A stretch of DNA of 7,570 nt from Allobrachymonas sp. (lineage in GTDB: Bacteria > Pseudomonadota > Gammaproteobacteria > Burkholderiales > Burkholderiaceae_C): assembly GCA_018054915.1 (NCBI GenBank), contig JAGPIR010000056.1, positions 1-7,570 on the forward strand, in the 5' to 3' direction. Both the position numbers and the translations under genes were made by a program. A model generated the notes under the pieces. The model did no database searches. It was not told where the DNA came from and saw nothing but the letters and a program-made list of their open reading frames with translations. Positions 1 through 6,796 of this stretch are shown here, in pieces; position 1 is the stretch's first letter, and every line of letters starts with the position of its first letter.

Positions 1-91
1 CCTTCAGAGTGCCAGGCAGGCGTGCGAACAGGGAGCGCTCGAGCGGTGCGTCTGGGCCGTGGGGGTTAAAAAGACAGGAATCGTGAAACAT
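1..91 (-). CDS. gspL: Probable N-terminal fragment of GspL, T2SS inner-membrane assembly protein (partial)
   Basis: An open frame starts at the ATG at 91-89, inside the last codons of gspK, and runs off the window at base 1, giving about 30 codons (MFHDSCLF...). Of the other two frames after the gspK stop, one is closed by a TGA before the window edge and the other is open but has no ATG. The identification rests on position: gspL follows gspK in T2SS operons and short overlaps are the rule here. GspL is a bitopic inner-membrane protein whose cytoplasmic actin-like domain recruits GspE. The visible residues are too few and too variable to show that domain, and there is no clear Shine-Dalgarno site before this ATG. 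The real start could differ. Confidence 0.45.
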   Translation of the reverse strand, partial: MFHDSCLFNPHGPDAPLERSLFARLPGTLK

Positions 92-1094
92 CGCTTGGCG
101 TGGTTGCCGGAGGCTGGTTTGGCCAAGGCAAGGGTGGGAGTTTACCAACGGATACCGCCTCGGAAGTAACGAGGGGTTGACTGATGCTCCAGGGACGATC
201 ATCGTTCTCTGGATCGAGCGTCAGCGTGTATGTCATTCGCCAGGGGCCAGTCGGATGGCGGTGTGTGACGCGCAGCACTTTTTGCACTTGCTTACCCCCC
301 GCGCCGCCAAACATGCCCCCTGTCCCAAGAAGGGCGTTGTTTTGTGCAATGCGTTCTGCAACTTTGACCGGGTCGCCACGCGCGGTAACTACATCTTCTA
401 TGAGTTCGTCATTAAGTCCGGCCGCTTTTAGCACCGGAGCGGGCGCAGTGGCCAGGTTCAGGCTGTTGCCCAGCATGGTGGTTTCGCCGTGAATGGTGAA
501 ACTTCTATCGCAGCCACTGCGTTCAAACGTGGCTCGGTAGGAGCCCCAGCCATACACGTCCCACACCTCTGATTCAGATAGCAACGGGCTGTTGCGCGGC
601 GGTAGCTTACCTTCTGCTGTATAGGTATCGCGTTCCGCACCGTTGAGGCGTTGCAGGTTGTCGCTGTCTGTGTAGTCAGCCAGCGCATCGATGAGGAAGG
701 GGGTCTTGTCGACGGAGATCCCACAACCCGCCAGAAAGCTGGTGAGAAGTTCGCTATTGACGGTGTTGAGATCGATGAGGCCTCCATGATCCTGAATGGA
801 AATGGTGCTGTTGGCGTCAATCCGATAAGGCGTGTTGTCGGCCATAACAACGGCAGCGCCGTCAAAAAAATCAGCGGTGCGGGGGCGTGCTCCTGAGAGC
901 CAGTATTCGGCTTGGGCCCGCCCTGAAAGTGCGCTTTGTATGAACTCTGTGCGCTCGCGCAGCTGCGCAACGCGCTCGGCGGAGGTTTTTGCCGCATCGG
1001 CCACAAGGACAACGACGATGGACAATCCCGCCATCAGCCAGAGAACGGCGGCCAGGGCGAACCCTTGAGAACGGTAACGGGGGATGGTGACCAT
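66..1094 (-). CDS. gspK: GspK, T2SS minor pseudopilin (tip of the pseudopilus)
   Basis: GspK caps the pseudopilus, forming a tip complex with GspI and GspJ, and acts at the inner membrane and periplasm. The 342-residue protein has an 11-residue basic leader ending in Gly, a prepilin peptidase site at Gly11/Phe12, and a hydrophobic helix at about 12-33. The glutamate normal at mature position 5 of pseudopilins is missing (FALAA follows the cut), which is the known hallmark of GspK. Further family features are the IDLNTVNSELL helix near 107-117, the Asp-rich DYTDSD segment near 140-145 followed by NGAE at 151-154, and a PLLSESEVWDVYGW stretch at 170-183. A glycine-rich loop (GTGGMFGGAGG, 257-267) is unusual but minor. 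The start ATG lies 2 bases after the gspJ stop. The end overlaps the proposed gspL start by 26 bases. Confidence 0.95.
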   Translation of the reverse strand: MVTIPRYRSQGFALAAVLWLMAGLSIVVVLVADAAKTSAERVAQLRERTEFIQSALSGRAQAEYWLSGARPRTADFFDGAAVVMADNTPYRIDANSTISIQDHGGLIDLNTVNSELLTSFLAGCGISVDKTPFLIDALADYTDSDNLQRLNGAERDTYTAEGKLPPRNSPLLSESEVWDVYGWGSYRATFERSGCDRSFTIHGETTMLGNSLNLATAPAPVLKAAGLNDELIEDVVTARGDPVKVAERIAQNNALLGTGGMFGGAGGKQVQKVLRVTHRHPTGPWRMTYTLTLDPENDDRPWSISQPLVTSEAVSVGKLPPLPWPNQPPATTPSDVSRFLSF

Positions 1095-1096
1095 TG

Positions 1097-1720
1097 CTAT
1101 CTGCCTACGCCGAATGCCTGGGCGATGGCATTGTTTTTAGGTGTCAGGTTGCCCTCGTACGCGGCAGCTCGCACTATAGTTCGCTGGCTGTTGGTGTCCT
1201 TGAGTAAAACAGCCGAGGGCATGGAACGGTGCTCTGACATGCCGGTCGGAGGCCACTGTGCATGTTCTTGCCCTCGGTGGTCGATGAATCGAAATTCCAG
1301 ACGCCCTGGCAGGCGAGCTAGTTTCATGGCTGGCTGGCTGCTTTGATCTACCGGGTTTTCCAGTTGCAAGTCAGTACTGTTGTCGATCTCGGGGGTTGGC
1401 TTGAGTAGCACACGCGCTTGGCGCGGTGCGCCTGGCGAACCGTCCGGGAATGCGAGTGTGACCATATCCAGTTGCTGGTATTGACCGCTGAACGGTTTTT
1501 CCAAGGTAGGGTCTATGACCATATTCCCTACCATGTCATAGAGTGCTCGCGACTGATTCCAACGACTCAGGAAACCGTTGCTGTGCTCAGTGCTGACGCG
1601 CAGCATTTGTGCGATCTGGCCAAAGGCCCCGGACATGAGGGCCACGGTAAAGCTCAGGATGACTACAGTTACCAATAGTTCAATAAGTGTGAGCCCGCGC
1701 TGTTGATGCGCCTGCTTCAT
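1097..1720 (-). CDS. gspJ: GspJ, T2SS minor pseudopilin
   Basis: This is a minor pseudopilin of the GspH-I-J-K tip complex. The 207-residue product starts with a 9-residue basic leader (MKQAHQQRG), a prepilin peptidase site after Gly9, and LTLIELLV with the conserved Glu at mature position 5, followed by a hydrophobic helix to about residue 31. The usual Phe at mature position 1 is replaced by Leu. The C-terminal part is a periplasmic domain with a strand-forming segment LEFRFIDHRG near 140-149, fitting the GspJ beta domain. The start ATG overlaps the gspI stop as ATGA (1720-1717), so translation is probably coupled. No independent Shine-Dalgarno site is visible. Assignment as J rather than another minor pseudopilin rests on operon order and length. 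Confidence 0.93.
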   Translation of the reverse strand: MKQAHQQRGLTLIELLVTVVILSFTVALMSGAFGQIAQMLRVSTEHSNGFLSRWNQSRALYDMVGNMVIDPTLEKPFSGQYQQLDMVTLAFPDGSPGAPRQARVLLKPTPEIDNSTDLQLENPVDQSSQPAMKLARLPGRLEFRFIDHRGQEHAQWPPTGMSEHRSMPSAVLLKDTNSQRTIVRAAAYEGNLTPKNNAIAQAFGVGR

Positions 1721-2202
1721 GGAGAGGGCCCTGTGCCTGGCGTTCCAAAGATGCTGCCGGTGCTGCTAGGCGCGACGAGGTGGTAGCCGGCGAGCTGCAA
1801 TTGAAAATCGGTCCACGGTATGTTGTTTGTGGAGTGGGTCAGCTGGACATCCAGCAGATGCAAAGAAACTTCGTAGCGGGAAGGTGTGCCCAGGGTGGTG
1901 AGGGTGCGCACGACGTCTCGAATAGGGCGGCTGGTCCAGGTCAGGCGATAGCCGGGCATCTCTACATCACCTGTGGGTTGTTCTACGGGGTTGATGGCGC
2001 GCAGGTATTCCATGGCTTCATTGCGCGCCAGCAGACTGGCCTCTTCATCCTTGAGCCGTCCCATGGCCGTAACACTCTGCCCAAACCATGTGAACGCCAC
2101 GGAAGCTCCGATACTGAGAATTACCAAGGCGGCCAGAACCTCCAACAGGCTGATGCCCCGTTGTTTCGTTGCATTCTTGGCGACGAGGGCAGCGTGGTTC
2201 AT
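1717..2202 (-). CDS. gspI: GspI, T2SS minor pseudopilin
   Basis: GspI nucleates the pseudopilus tip by binding GspJ and GspK. The 161-residue protein has a 16-residue leader ending in QRG, then ISLLEVLAALVILSIG: the prepilin peptidase site follows Gly16 and Glu21 is the conserved mature position 5. Ile replaces the usual Phe at mature position 1. A membrane helix covers about 17-38. The periplasmic part contains RNEAMEYLRAINP near 85-97, resembling the helix and turn common in GspI, and a later strand PGYRLTWTSR. The start ATG overlaps the gspH stop as ATGA (2202-2199), and its own stop overlaps the gspJ start in the same way. A proline-, glycine- and serine-rich tail ends the protein. Confidence 0.94.
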   Translation of the reverse strand: MNHAALVAKNATKQRGISLLEVLAALVILSIGASVAFTWFGQSVTAMGRLKDEEASLLARNEAMEYLRAINPVEQPTGDVEMPGYRLTWTSRPIRDVVRTLTTLGTPSRYEVSLHLLDVQLTHSTNNIPWTDFQLQLAGYHLVAPSSTGSIFGTPGTGPSP

Positions 2203-2660
2203 GGCGGTGTTGTCGTGTTGGAGCGAATCGCAATCTCACAATTGTCGGTTTCCACGTCCAGCACCAGGGTTTGCGCTGCCGAAACAAACTTTATGGAAGC
2301 TGCCTTGCACAGCCCTGAAGCGCGGATGCCCAGGCTTTGCCCTTCAGCGAATGACCAGCCTGGGGGGAGATCGAGCGCCGGCTGACCATCGGCCAGTTTC
2401 TCGCTGGCGGTGGCTGCATTAAGTTCGAAGTTTTGCCCTAGTAGCGCCGCCCTTGCATGGAGTTTCTGCAGTCTCACTGCCAGTTCGCTAGCACTTACCC
2501 GGCGTTCAGTATTACTGAACCAACGCTCGAAATTGGGCAGCACCACGGCCGTGAGCAATCCAAAAAGCACCAGGACTGCCATCATTTCGATGAGGGTGAA
2601 TCCTCTCGGGCATTTTGGGTGTGTTCGCACACCATGAACCATAGGGCTGCTGGGAATCAC
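2199..2660 (-). CDS. gspH: GspH, T2SS minor pseudopilin
   Basis: GspH links the GspI-J-K tip to the GspG shaft. The 153-residue frame has a 20-residue leader ending in PRG, a cleavage site at Gly20/Phe21, and FTLIEMMAVLVLFGLL with Glu25 as the conserved mature position 5. The membrane helix covers about 21-41. The globular part has Cys118 and Cys141, which could form a periplasmic disulfide. The frame starts at a GTG whose last bases overlap the gspG stop (GTGA, 2660-2657), which favours coupled translation. An ATG six codons later (2642) is an alternative start giving a 14-residue leader; neither has a clear Shine-Dalgarno site. The 3' end overlaps gspI by four bases. Confidence 0.93.
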   Translation of the reverse strand: MIPSSPMVHGVRTHPKCPRGFTLIEMMAVLVLFGLLTAVVLPNFERWFSNTERRVSASELAVRLQKLHARAALLGQNFELNAATASEKLADGQPALDLPPGWSFAEGQSLGIRASGLCKAASIKFVSAAQTLVLDVETDNCEIAIRSNTTTPP

Positions 2661-3118
2661 TTGCCCAAGACGTCGGCGTTGAGGGCCTCACCACCCGGCT
2701 TTCCATCTGCCCCGTAAGAGGTCACGGCGAAAGGCTTCCCTTCTGGGCCTGGGGTGATGATTTTGTAGGGGTTGTTCCAGGGATCTACCGGGATTTGTCC
2801 GTCCATATACGGGCCTTTCCAGACGGCGCGCACGCTGGGATCTTCGGGCTCGCGAACAAGCCAGTGCAGTGCGGTTTCGCCATCTGGCAGGGTGCCTACG
2901 TCAAGGCGCATGATCTGAAGCGCGCTTTCGATCATTTTGATTTGGATCTGTGCCGTCTGTACTTTGCTGGAGTCGACTTTGCCAAAGATGCGCGGACCCA
3001 CCAGGCCCGCCAGGAGGCCAATGATGACCATCACGACCAGCATTTCCAGCAGCGTAAAACCGCGGTGGTGATTAATTGGGCTGGTTTGTTGGGAGAAGGG
3101 GCGATGCATTTGAGTCAT
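2657..3118 (-). CDS. gspG: GspG, T2SS major pseudopilin
   Basis: GspG is the main subunit of the periplasmic pseudopilus. From the ATG at 3118 the protein has 153 residues: a 20-residue leader ending in HHRG, cleavage at Gly20/Phe21, then FTLLEMLVVMVIIGLLAGLV with Glu25 as mature position 5. The globular end shows the GspG signature: DPWNNPY at 112-118 and SYGADGKPGGEALNAD at 134-149, whose Asp residues form the calcium site in characterised GspG proteins. Start choice is uncertain. The frame extends upstream to a TTG at 3157, which sits against a GAGG with no usable spacing, and another ATG lies at 3109. None has a good Shine-Dalgarno site. I chose 3118 for leader length. The gspF stop lies 45 bases upstream. 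Confidence 0.95.
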   Translation of the reverse strand: MTQMHRPFSQQTSPINHHRGFTLLEMLVVMVIIGLLAGLVGPRIFGKVDSSKVQTAQIQIKMIESALQIMRLDVGTLPDGETALHWLVREPEDPSVRAVWKGPYMDGQIPVDPWNNPYKIITPGPEGKPFAVTSYGADGKPGGEALNADVLGK

Positions 3119-3163
3119 GGGTATTGCGGGAGGTCGTTCAGCGCGCAGAGCTGCCAACCTCGG

Positions 3164-4405
3164 TTAAATGACGTTGGTGAGGCTTGTGATTGCGAGCATT
3201 ACGCTGATCATGATGCCACCCAATAGCACTGAGACCAGCAATATGGTGACCGGTTCCAGCAAAATCAAGAATTGCTTCATGCTCTGCTGTGCGTGAGTGC
3301 GGTGCATTTGAGCCAAGGACGCAGTGGTATGTGCGAGTTTGCCCGATTGCTCGCCTACGCGAACGAGGTTGAGTCCCACAGCGTCCAGGAAATGATGGGT
3401 TTGCATGGCTGCGGCAAGTGCTTGACCTGCTTTCACGTCACGGGCGATCAACTCGGCCTTGTTGCGCCAAGCCTGGCCCGCTAACGAGTTCTGTGAGTGC
3501 CGCAGCGCATCAAGCAGTGGCACATGATGCTGGAGCAATACAGAAAACATGCTGGCCCAACGCGCCAATTCTACGTGGTCGATCCAGCGTCCTACTACGG
3601 GCAGGGTGGTTGCCGTTTCCCAAATCTGTTCCCGCACGGCCTGTTTGGACAGGGTGATCCAGCCCCCGGCAATGGCTGCCGCCGCGCAAATGCCGGCCAT
3701 GATTTTATTGTTGACCAGCCAGAGCCCTGCCTGCAACACCCACCGGGAGAAGGCTGGGATGTCGGCTTTGGGGTTCGTAAGGATGTTGGCAAATTTCGGC
3801 ACCACGAACACGAAAACCACCAATGTGGCCAACAAGCCGCTGGCGATGAGCACCATGGGGTAGGTGAGGGCGTTACGAGTTTCCCGTCGGAAACTGGCGT
3901 CAGCTTCCATTTGCTGGGAAGCTGACTGAAGGGATGCTCCCAATTTTCCGGTTTCTTCCCCGGCTTTGACCAGTTCGTGTACATATTCGGGCAGGTTGAG
4001 TCCGCTGGTCTTGAGTGCCACGGCTAGGCTGGTGCCTGATCGCAGGCTGGTGTATGACGTGTTGAGTGCCGCACCAAGCGGCCGGTCCTCGTGACCACGG
4101 GCAATATTCAGCAATGCATCGGCCAGCGGAATCCCTGCGTTCAAAAGCGTCGACAACTCCTGTATGCACAGCAGCACCTCTTCCTGGGGAATGCGGCGTG
4201 TCGCGTTGGCCGCTGGCTTCCCGGATGACCGTGTACTGAGCCGCGCGTTGGTTTGATCTCGGCCAGGGCTTGCTTCATCCAGGGCAAAAACTTTGAGTCC
4301 CTGCGATGACAAAGTGGCAAGCGCGGTGTGGGCATCAGCGGACTCAAGCGTTCCTTTGCTGCGTCGGCCTTCGCTTGAGGTGGCCTGATAATTGAACAAT
4401 GGCAT
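3164..4405 (-). CDS. gspF: GspF, T2SS inner-membrane platform protein
   Basis: GspF is the polytopic core of the inner-membrane assembly platform and transmits GspE motion to pseudopilin assembly. The 413-residue length is normal for the family. Two related cytoplasmic helical domains are visible, each followed by membrane segments. The first is at about 75-180, with ELSTLLNAGIPLADAL at 83-98 and GEETGKLG at 149-156. The second is at about 275-375, with SVLLQHHVPLLDAL at 288-301 and the repeat-equivalent GEQSGKLA at 351-358. Transmembrane segments lie near 183-203, 234-252 and 379-403. The N-terminus (MPLFNYQATSSEGRRSKGTLE) is the usual GspF opening. The gap after the gspE stop is 12 bases and contains a modest AGG-type ribosome site. 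Confidence 0.97.
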   Translation of the reverse strand: MPLFNYQATSSEGRRSKGTLESADAHTALATLSSQGLKVFALDEASPGRDQTNARLSTRSSGKPAANATRRIPQEEVLLCIQELSTLLNAGIPLADALLNIARGHEDRPLGAALNTSYTSLRSGTSLAVALKTSGLNLPEYVHELVKAGEETGKLGASLQSASQQMEADASFRRETRNALTYPMVLIASGLLATLVVFVFVVPKFANILTNPKADIPAFSRWVLQAGLWLVNNKIMAGICAAAAIAGGWITLSKQAVREQIWETATTLPVVGRWIDHVELARWASMFSVLLQHHVPLLDALRHSQNSLAGQAWRNKAELIARDVKAGQALAAAMQTHHFLDAVGLNLVRVGEQSGKLAHTTASLAQMHRTHAQQSMKQFLILLEPVTILLVSVLLGGIMISVMLAITSLTNVI

Positions 4406-4417
4406 GGCGATGCCTGC

Positions 4418-6127
4418 TTACTGGCCGACGGTCATTACTTCAGAGATGGTGGTGATGCCGGTACAGACTTTGAGAAGTCCGTCTTGCATCATGGAGCGGA
4501 CATGTCTTTTGCGCAGATCTTGAATCATTTGCGTTTCGCTGACTTGATCAAGAATCTGCTGACGTATGGTTTCATCCACGTCGAACATCTCGTACACGGC
4601 AATGCGCCCCAGATAGCCAGTGTGCAAACAGACGTCGCAACCTACAGGCTCGCGCAGATGCATTTCATGCAGATCTTGTGGGGTTGACGGATTGCTTGCA
4701 TGCCAGTGGGCAAGCGCATCCTCCAGTAAGGAATATTGGGCAGGGTCGGGCTCTGCGACTGCTCGGCTACAGTGGGGGCAAAGCCGTCGAACCAACCGCT
4801 GAGCCATGATTCCGCGAAGACTGGAGGCTAGCAAAAATCGTTCGACCCCCATGTCACCCAATCGCGTTACGGCGCCAGCAGCACTGTTGGTATGTAACGT
4901 AGAAAAAACGAGGTGCCCAGTCAGGGCAGACTGCACGGCAATGGCGGCGGTTTCCTGATCACGGATTTCACCAATCAGAATGACATCAGGGTCATGGCGC
5001 AAAATGGAACGCAGTGCCGATGCAAATGTGTAACCAATATCTGCGTTGACTTGAAGCTGGGTGATTCCATGGAGCTTGTATTCCACGGGATCTTCCACCG
5101 TGATGATCTTCTTCAATCCATCATTTCCAAGATCCAGTGCGGTGTAGAGTGTTGTGGTTTTTCCAGAACCGGTTGGACCAGTCACCAAAACAATGCCATT
5201 GGGCGCGTCGATCCAGCTGCGAAATTGGGCAGAGTGATCGTCAAGCATGCCCAAGTCCCCCAAGTTGTAATTAGGGCGATCTTGCCTGAGCAGGCGCATG
5301 ACGACAGATTCTCCATTGCTTCCGGGGAGAATGGAAACCCGGACATCAAATACTTCTCCATGAATTCGGGCTGTCATTCTGCCATCTTGGGGTAGTCGCC
5401 GTTCGGCGATATCCAGTTGAGAGAGTATCTTGATGCGGCAGACGGTAGCGTCAAAACGATCTGCGCTGAATTTTTGCAGTTCACGCATAACCCCGTCAAC
5501 ACGGACTCGTGCAACAAACCCGTATTCTCCGGGCTCGATATGGATGTCGGATGCCCGCCGAGTGACCGCCTGGCTAAGCAGGCCGTTCACCAGTTCAACG
5601 ATGGGGCCTTCTTCCGCGAGTTCCCGCAGGTGTGCGAGATCGCCCACACTGGTAGTGATTTTCGCTTTTTGGGATGTGATGGAGGCATACAAATTTTCAA
5701 GATCCATCGCACGGGCAATTCTCCAGCCGAGGGGTTTGCCGGTCTGGCTGGATTTGATTCTTAAGACTTCTTGCGCGGAGCGTGACAACAGATCGCAGGT
5801 GCAGCACACAAGCTGGTCCTGCGTTGTCCAAAGCGCCAATCCTTCATGTTGACACCAAGGGCTTTGCAGTTGCAGTGTTTCCAACGTCTCGATAATTTGC
5901 GGCTCCATGGAGGACAGCTCGGCAAAACTGACGACGGGCCACCCTGTGTAATCAGCCAAGGCCTCGACAAGCGCTGGCTCAGGGACCATTCCGGTTCTGC
6001 TCGCCACGGCTAGCGCTGAATCTGATTTCTTTTGCGTCAGGCTTCGAAGCTGTTGGGCTCCCTTTTCGTCAAGAAGCTCACAGTGTTGTAGATGCTCTAT
6101 GAACGAGAGTGTTTGTGCCTTGGACAT
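4418..6127 (-). CDS. gspE: GspE, T2SS cytoplasmic assembly ATPase
   Basis: GspE is the hexameric ATPase that powers pseudopilus assembly at the inner membrane. With the start at 6127 (MSKAQTLSF) the protein has 569 residues. An N-terminal T2SSE_N-type domain (about 1-150, including ALADYTGWPVVSF) is followed by the ATPase core. RASDIHIEP lies at 191-199, Walker A GPTGSGKTT at 317-325, an Asp box EDPVEY at 345-350, Walker B DVILIGEIRD at 381-390, and a His box TGHLVFSTLHTNSA at 403-416. A zinc-type tetracysteine motif is present, CPHC at 450-453 and CDVC at 497-500, with 43 residues between the pairs. The frame is open a further 72 codons upstream, but that part lies over the preceding gene and does not look like GspE. 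The start is 2 bases after the upstream stop, without a strong ribosome site, so coupling is likely. Confidence 0.97.
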   Translation of the reverse strand: MSKAQTLSFIEHLQHCELLDEKGAQQLRSLTQKKSDSALAVASRTGMVPEPALVEALADYTGWPVVSFAELSSMEPQIIETLETLQLQSPWCQHEGLALWTTQDQLVCCTCDLLSRSAQEVLRIKSSQTGKPLGWRIARAMDLENLYASITSQKAKITTSVGDLAHLRELAEEGPIVELVNGLLSQAVTRRASDIHIEPGEYGFVARVRVDGVMRELQKFSADRFDATVCRIKILSQLDIAERRLPQDGRMTARIHGEVFDVRVSILPGSNGESVVMRLLRQDRPNYNLGDLGMLDDHSAQFRSWIDAPNGIVLVTGPTGSGKTTTLYTALDLGNDGLKKIITVEDPVEYKLHGITQLQVNADIGYTFASALRSILRHDPDVILIGEIRDQETAAIAVQSALTGHLVFSTLHTNSAAGAVTRLGDMGVERFLLASSLRGIMAQRLVRRLCPHCSRAVAEPDPAQYSLLEDALAHWHASNPSTPQDLHEMHLREPVGCDVCLHTGYLGRIAVYEMFDVDETIRQQILDQVSETQMIQDLRKRHVRSMMQDGLLKVCTGITTISEVMTVGQ

Positions 6128-6129
6128 GA

Positions 6130-6642
6130 CTACTTTGCAGTGGGGGTGGGCATAGGAACCCCAATCTTGATTTCCCGTTGCAACCCGTAGTACTTTCCGC
6201 CAGCGCGGACAACCAACAAGATAGGCTGGGTTTTGGCCAGGTTCAATAGCAATGTGGCTTCGGGCAGTGCGGAGGGTTCCAGCATGACAGTTGCGAAAAG
6301 TGCGATACCACTCTCCGGCTGAGGGCTCAGACTTAAAAGCCATATGCCGTCTGTGCGAGGCATGGCACTGACAGCCTTGAAGCGGATGGGGCCTGCAGGT
6401 GCAATGGCCGGAAAATCAAGGAGTAAATCGTTTCCGCTTTCCAGAGCCTGGATGGATGTGGGAGGACGAAGCGTTGCGAGGAACTCATCCGCTTTTTTTG
6501 ATGAGGCTCCTGCGGGGAGGGCCAAACCGACCTTCGCGGATTGGTGCGTAGTTTGCGCCTGCGGAAGCGCTGGGCAGCCGATGGCTGCTACAAAAGTTGC
6601 TGCTCGAGCGATCAGCCCAAAGTATCGGCGTACAGAATACAT
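6130..6642 (-). CDS. Small exported protein with SoxY-like beta domain, first gene of the gsp operon; function unknown
   Basis: I do not recognise this as a named T2SS component. The 170-residue protein opens with a signal peptide (Arg5, Arg6, hydrophobic stretch about 14-22). Cleavage may be by signal peptidase I near 25-30, or Cys23 in AAIGC could serve as an imperfect lipobox. Residues about 66-161 are beta-rich. They show a pattern I associate with the Ig-like SoxY domain: a LLLDFPAIAPAGPI segment, then P.P at 107-109, ATLLLNLAKTQPILLVVRAGGKYYG at about 129-153 (SoxY has a tRIRLAxTQ.V.AVA..DG pattern here), and QREIKIGV at 155-162. The C-terminal Gly-Gly-Cys arm of real SoxY is absent; the tail is PMPTPTAK and Cys23 is the only cysteine. 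It lacks the transmembrane-plus-HR architecture of GspC. Its stop is 2 bases before gspE, so a periplasmic role linked to T2SS is inferred. The domain likeness is a visual judgement. Confidence 0.85.
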   Translation of the reverse strand: MYSVRRYFGLIARAATFVAAIGCPALPQAQTTHQSAKVGLALPAGASSKKADEFLATLRPPTSIQALESGNDLLLDFPAIAPAGPIRFKAVSAMPRTDGIWLLSLSPQPESGIALFATVMLEPSALPEATLLLNLAKTQPILLVVRAGGKYYGLQREIKIGVPMPTPTAK

Positions 6643-6650
6643 GTTTCCAT
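6612..6650 (-). CDS. Possible 12-codon leader mini-ORF overlapping the start of the first operon gene
   Basis: An ATG at 6650-6648 follows GGAGG (6660-6656) by five bases, an ideal spacing, and opens a frame of 12 codons (METCILYADTLG) ending in TGA at 6614-6612. The main gene's ATG at 6642 lies inside it, out of frame, and 13 bases from the same GGAGG. This could be a coupling or leader peptide, or simply an accident of sequence. No attenuator-like hairpin or codon run was seen to support regulation. Confidence 0.25.
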   Translation of the reverse strand: METCILYADTLG

Positions 6651-6796
6651 TATCGCCTCCGATTGTTAACCGTCGAATGCGTTTGACCCTGCATCGTCGA
6701 TCCTGTGAGCTTCAGGGATGCCAGGCAGGTGACAGTCTGAAAGACAAAGCGGTCCAAGCCGGATGGAGGAGGCAGTCAGAGGACAATGGACCCTTC
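6651..6796. promoter_or_regulatory. Divergent intergenic region expected to hold promoters for the gsp operon and the glycosyltransferase
   Basis: About 150 bases separate the two divergent genes, so both transcription starts should fall here or nearby. On the minus strand GATAAT (6655-6650) resembles a -10 box, but it overlaps the mini-ORF start and its -35 position is poor (TTCGAC). On the plus strand TTGACC (6683-6688) resembles a -35 box, but no fitting -10 follows at 17 bases. No clear operator palindrome was seen beyond a short GTTAAC. The region is called by position rather than by a convincing promoter motif. Confidence 0.4.
6656..6660 (-). promoter_or_regulatory. Shine-Dalgarno site GGAGG upstream of the gsp operon
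   Basis: GGAGG on the minus strand is the only strong ribosome-binding site seen for the operon. It is spaced 5 bases from the mini-ORF ATG at 6650 and 13 bases from the ATG at 6642 of the exported protein, so it does not cleanly decide the start of that gene. A second, weak GGA lies just before the ATG at 6642. Confidence 0.6.

Noticed and set aside
1780..2385. Plus-strand open frame of 201 codons across gspI and gspH
   Set aside because: It is antisense to two clear pseudopilin genes and has no family features; long antisense frames are common in GC-rich coding DNA.
6128..6343. A 72-codon in-frame upstream extension of gspE
   Set aside because: It lies wholly over the preceding gene in another frame, has no GspE-like residues, and the ATG at 6127 gives a normal GspE N-terminus 2 bases after the upstream stop.
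6683..6711. Plus-strand TTGACC as a sigma-70 promoter for the glycosyltransferase
   Set aside because: The hexamer 17 bases downstream (TGAGCT) matches the -10 consensus poorly, so it is not called as a specific promoter.
6677..6796. A 40-codon N-terminal extension of the glycosyltransferase from the ATG at 6677
   Set aside because: There is no ribosome site before it, the residues do not look like a GT2 N-terminus, and it would fill most of the divergent promoter region.
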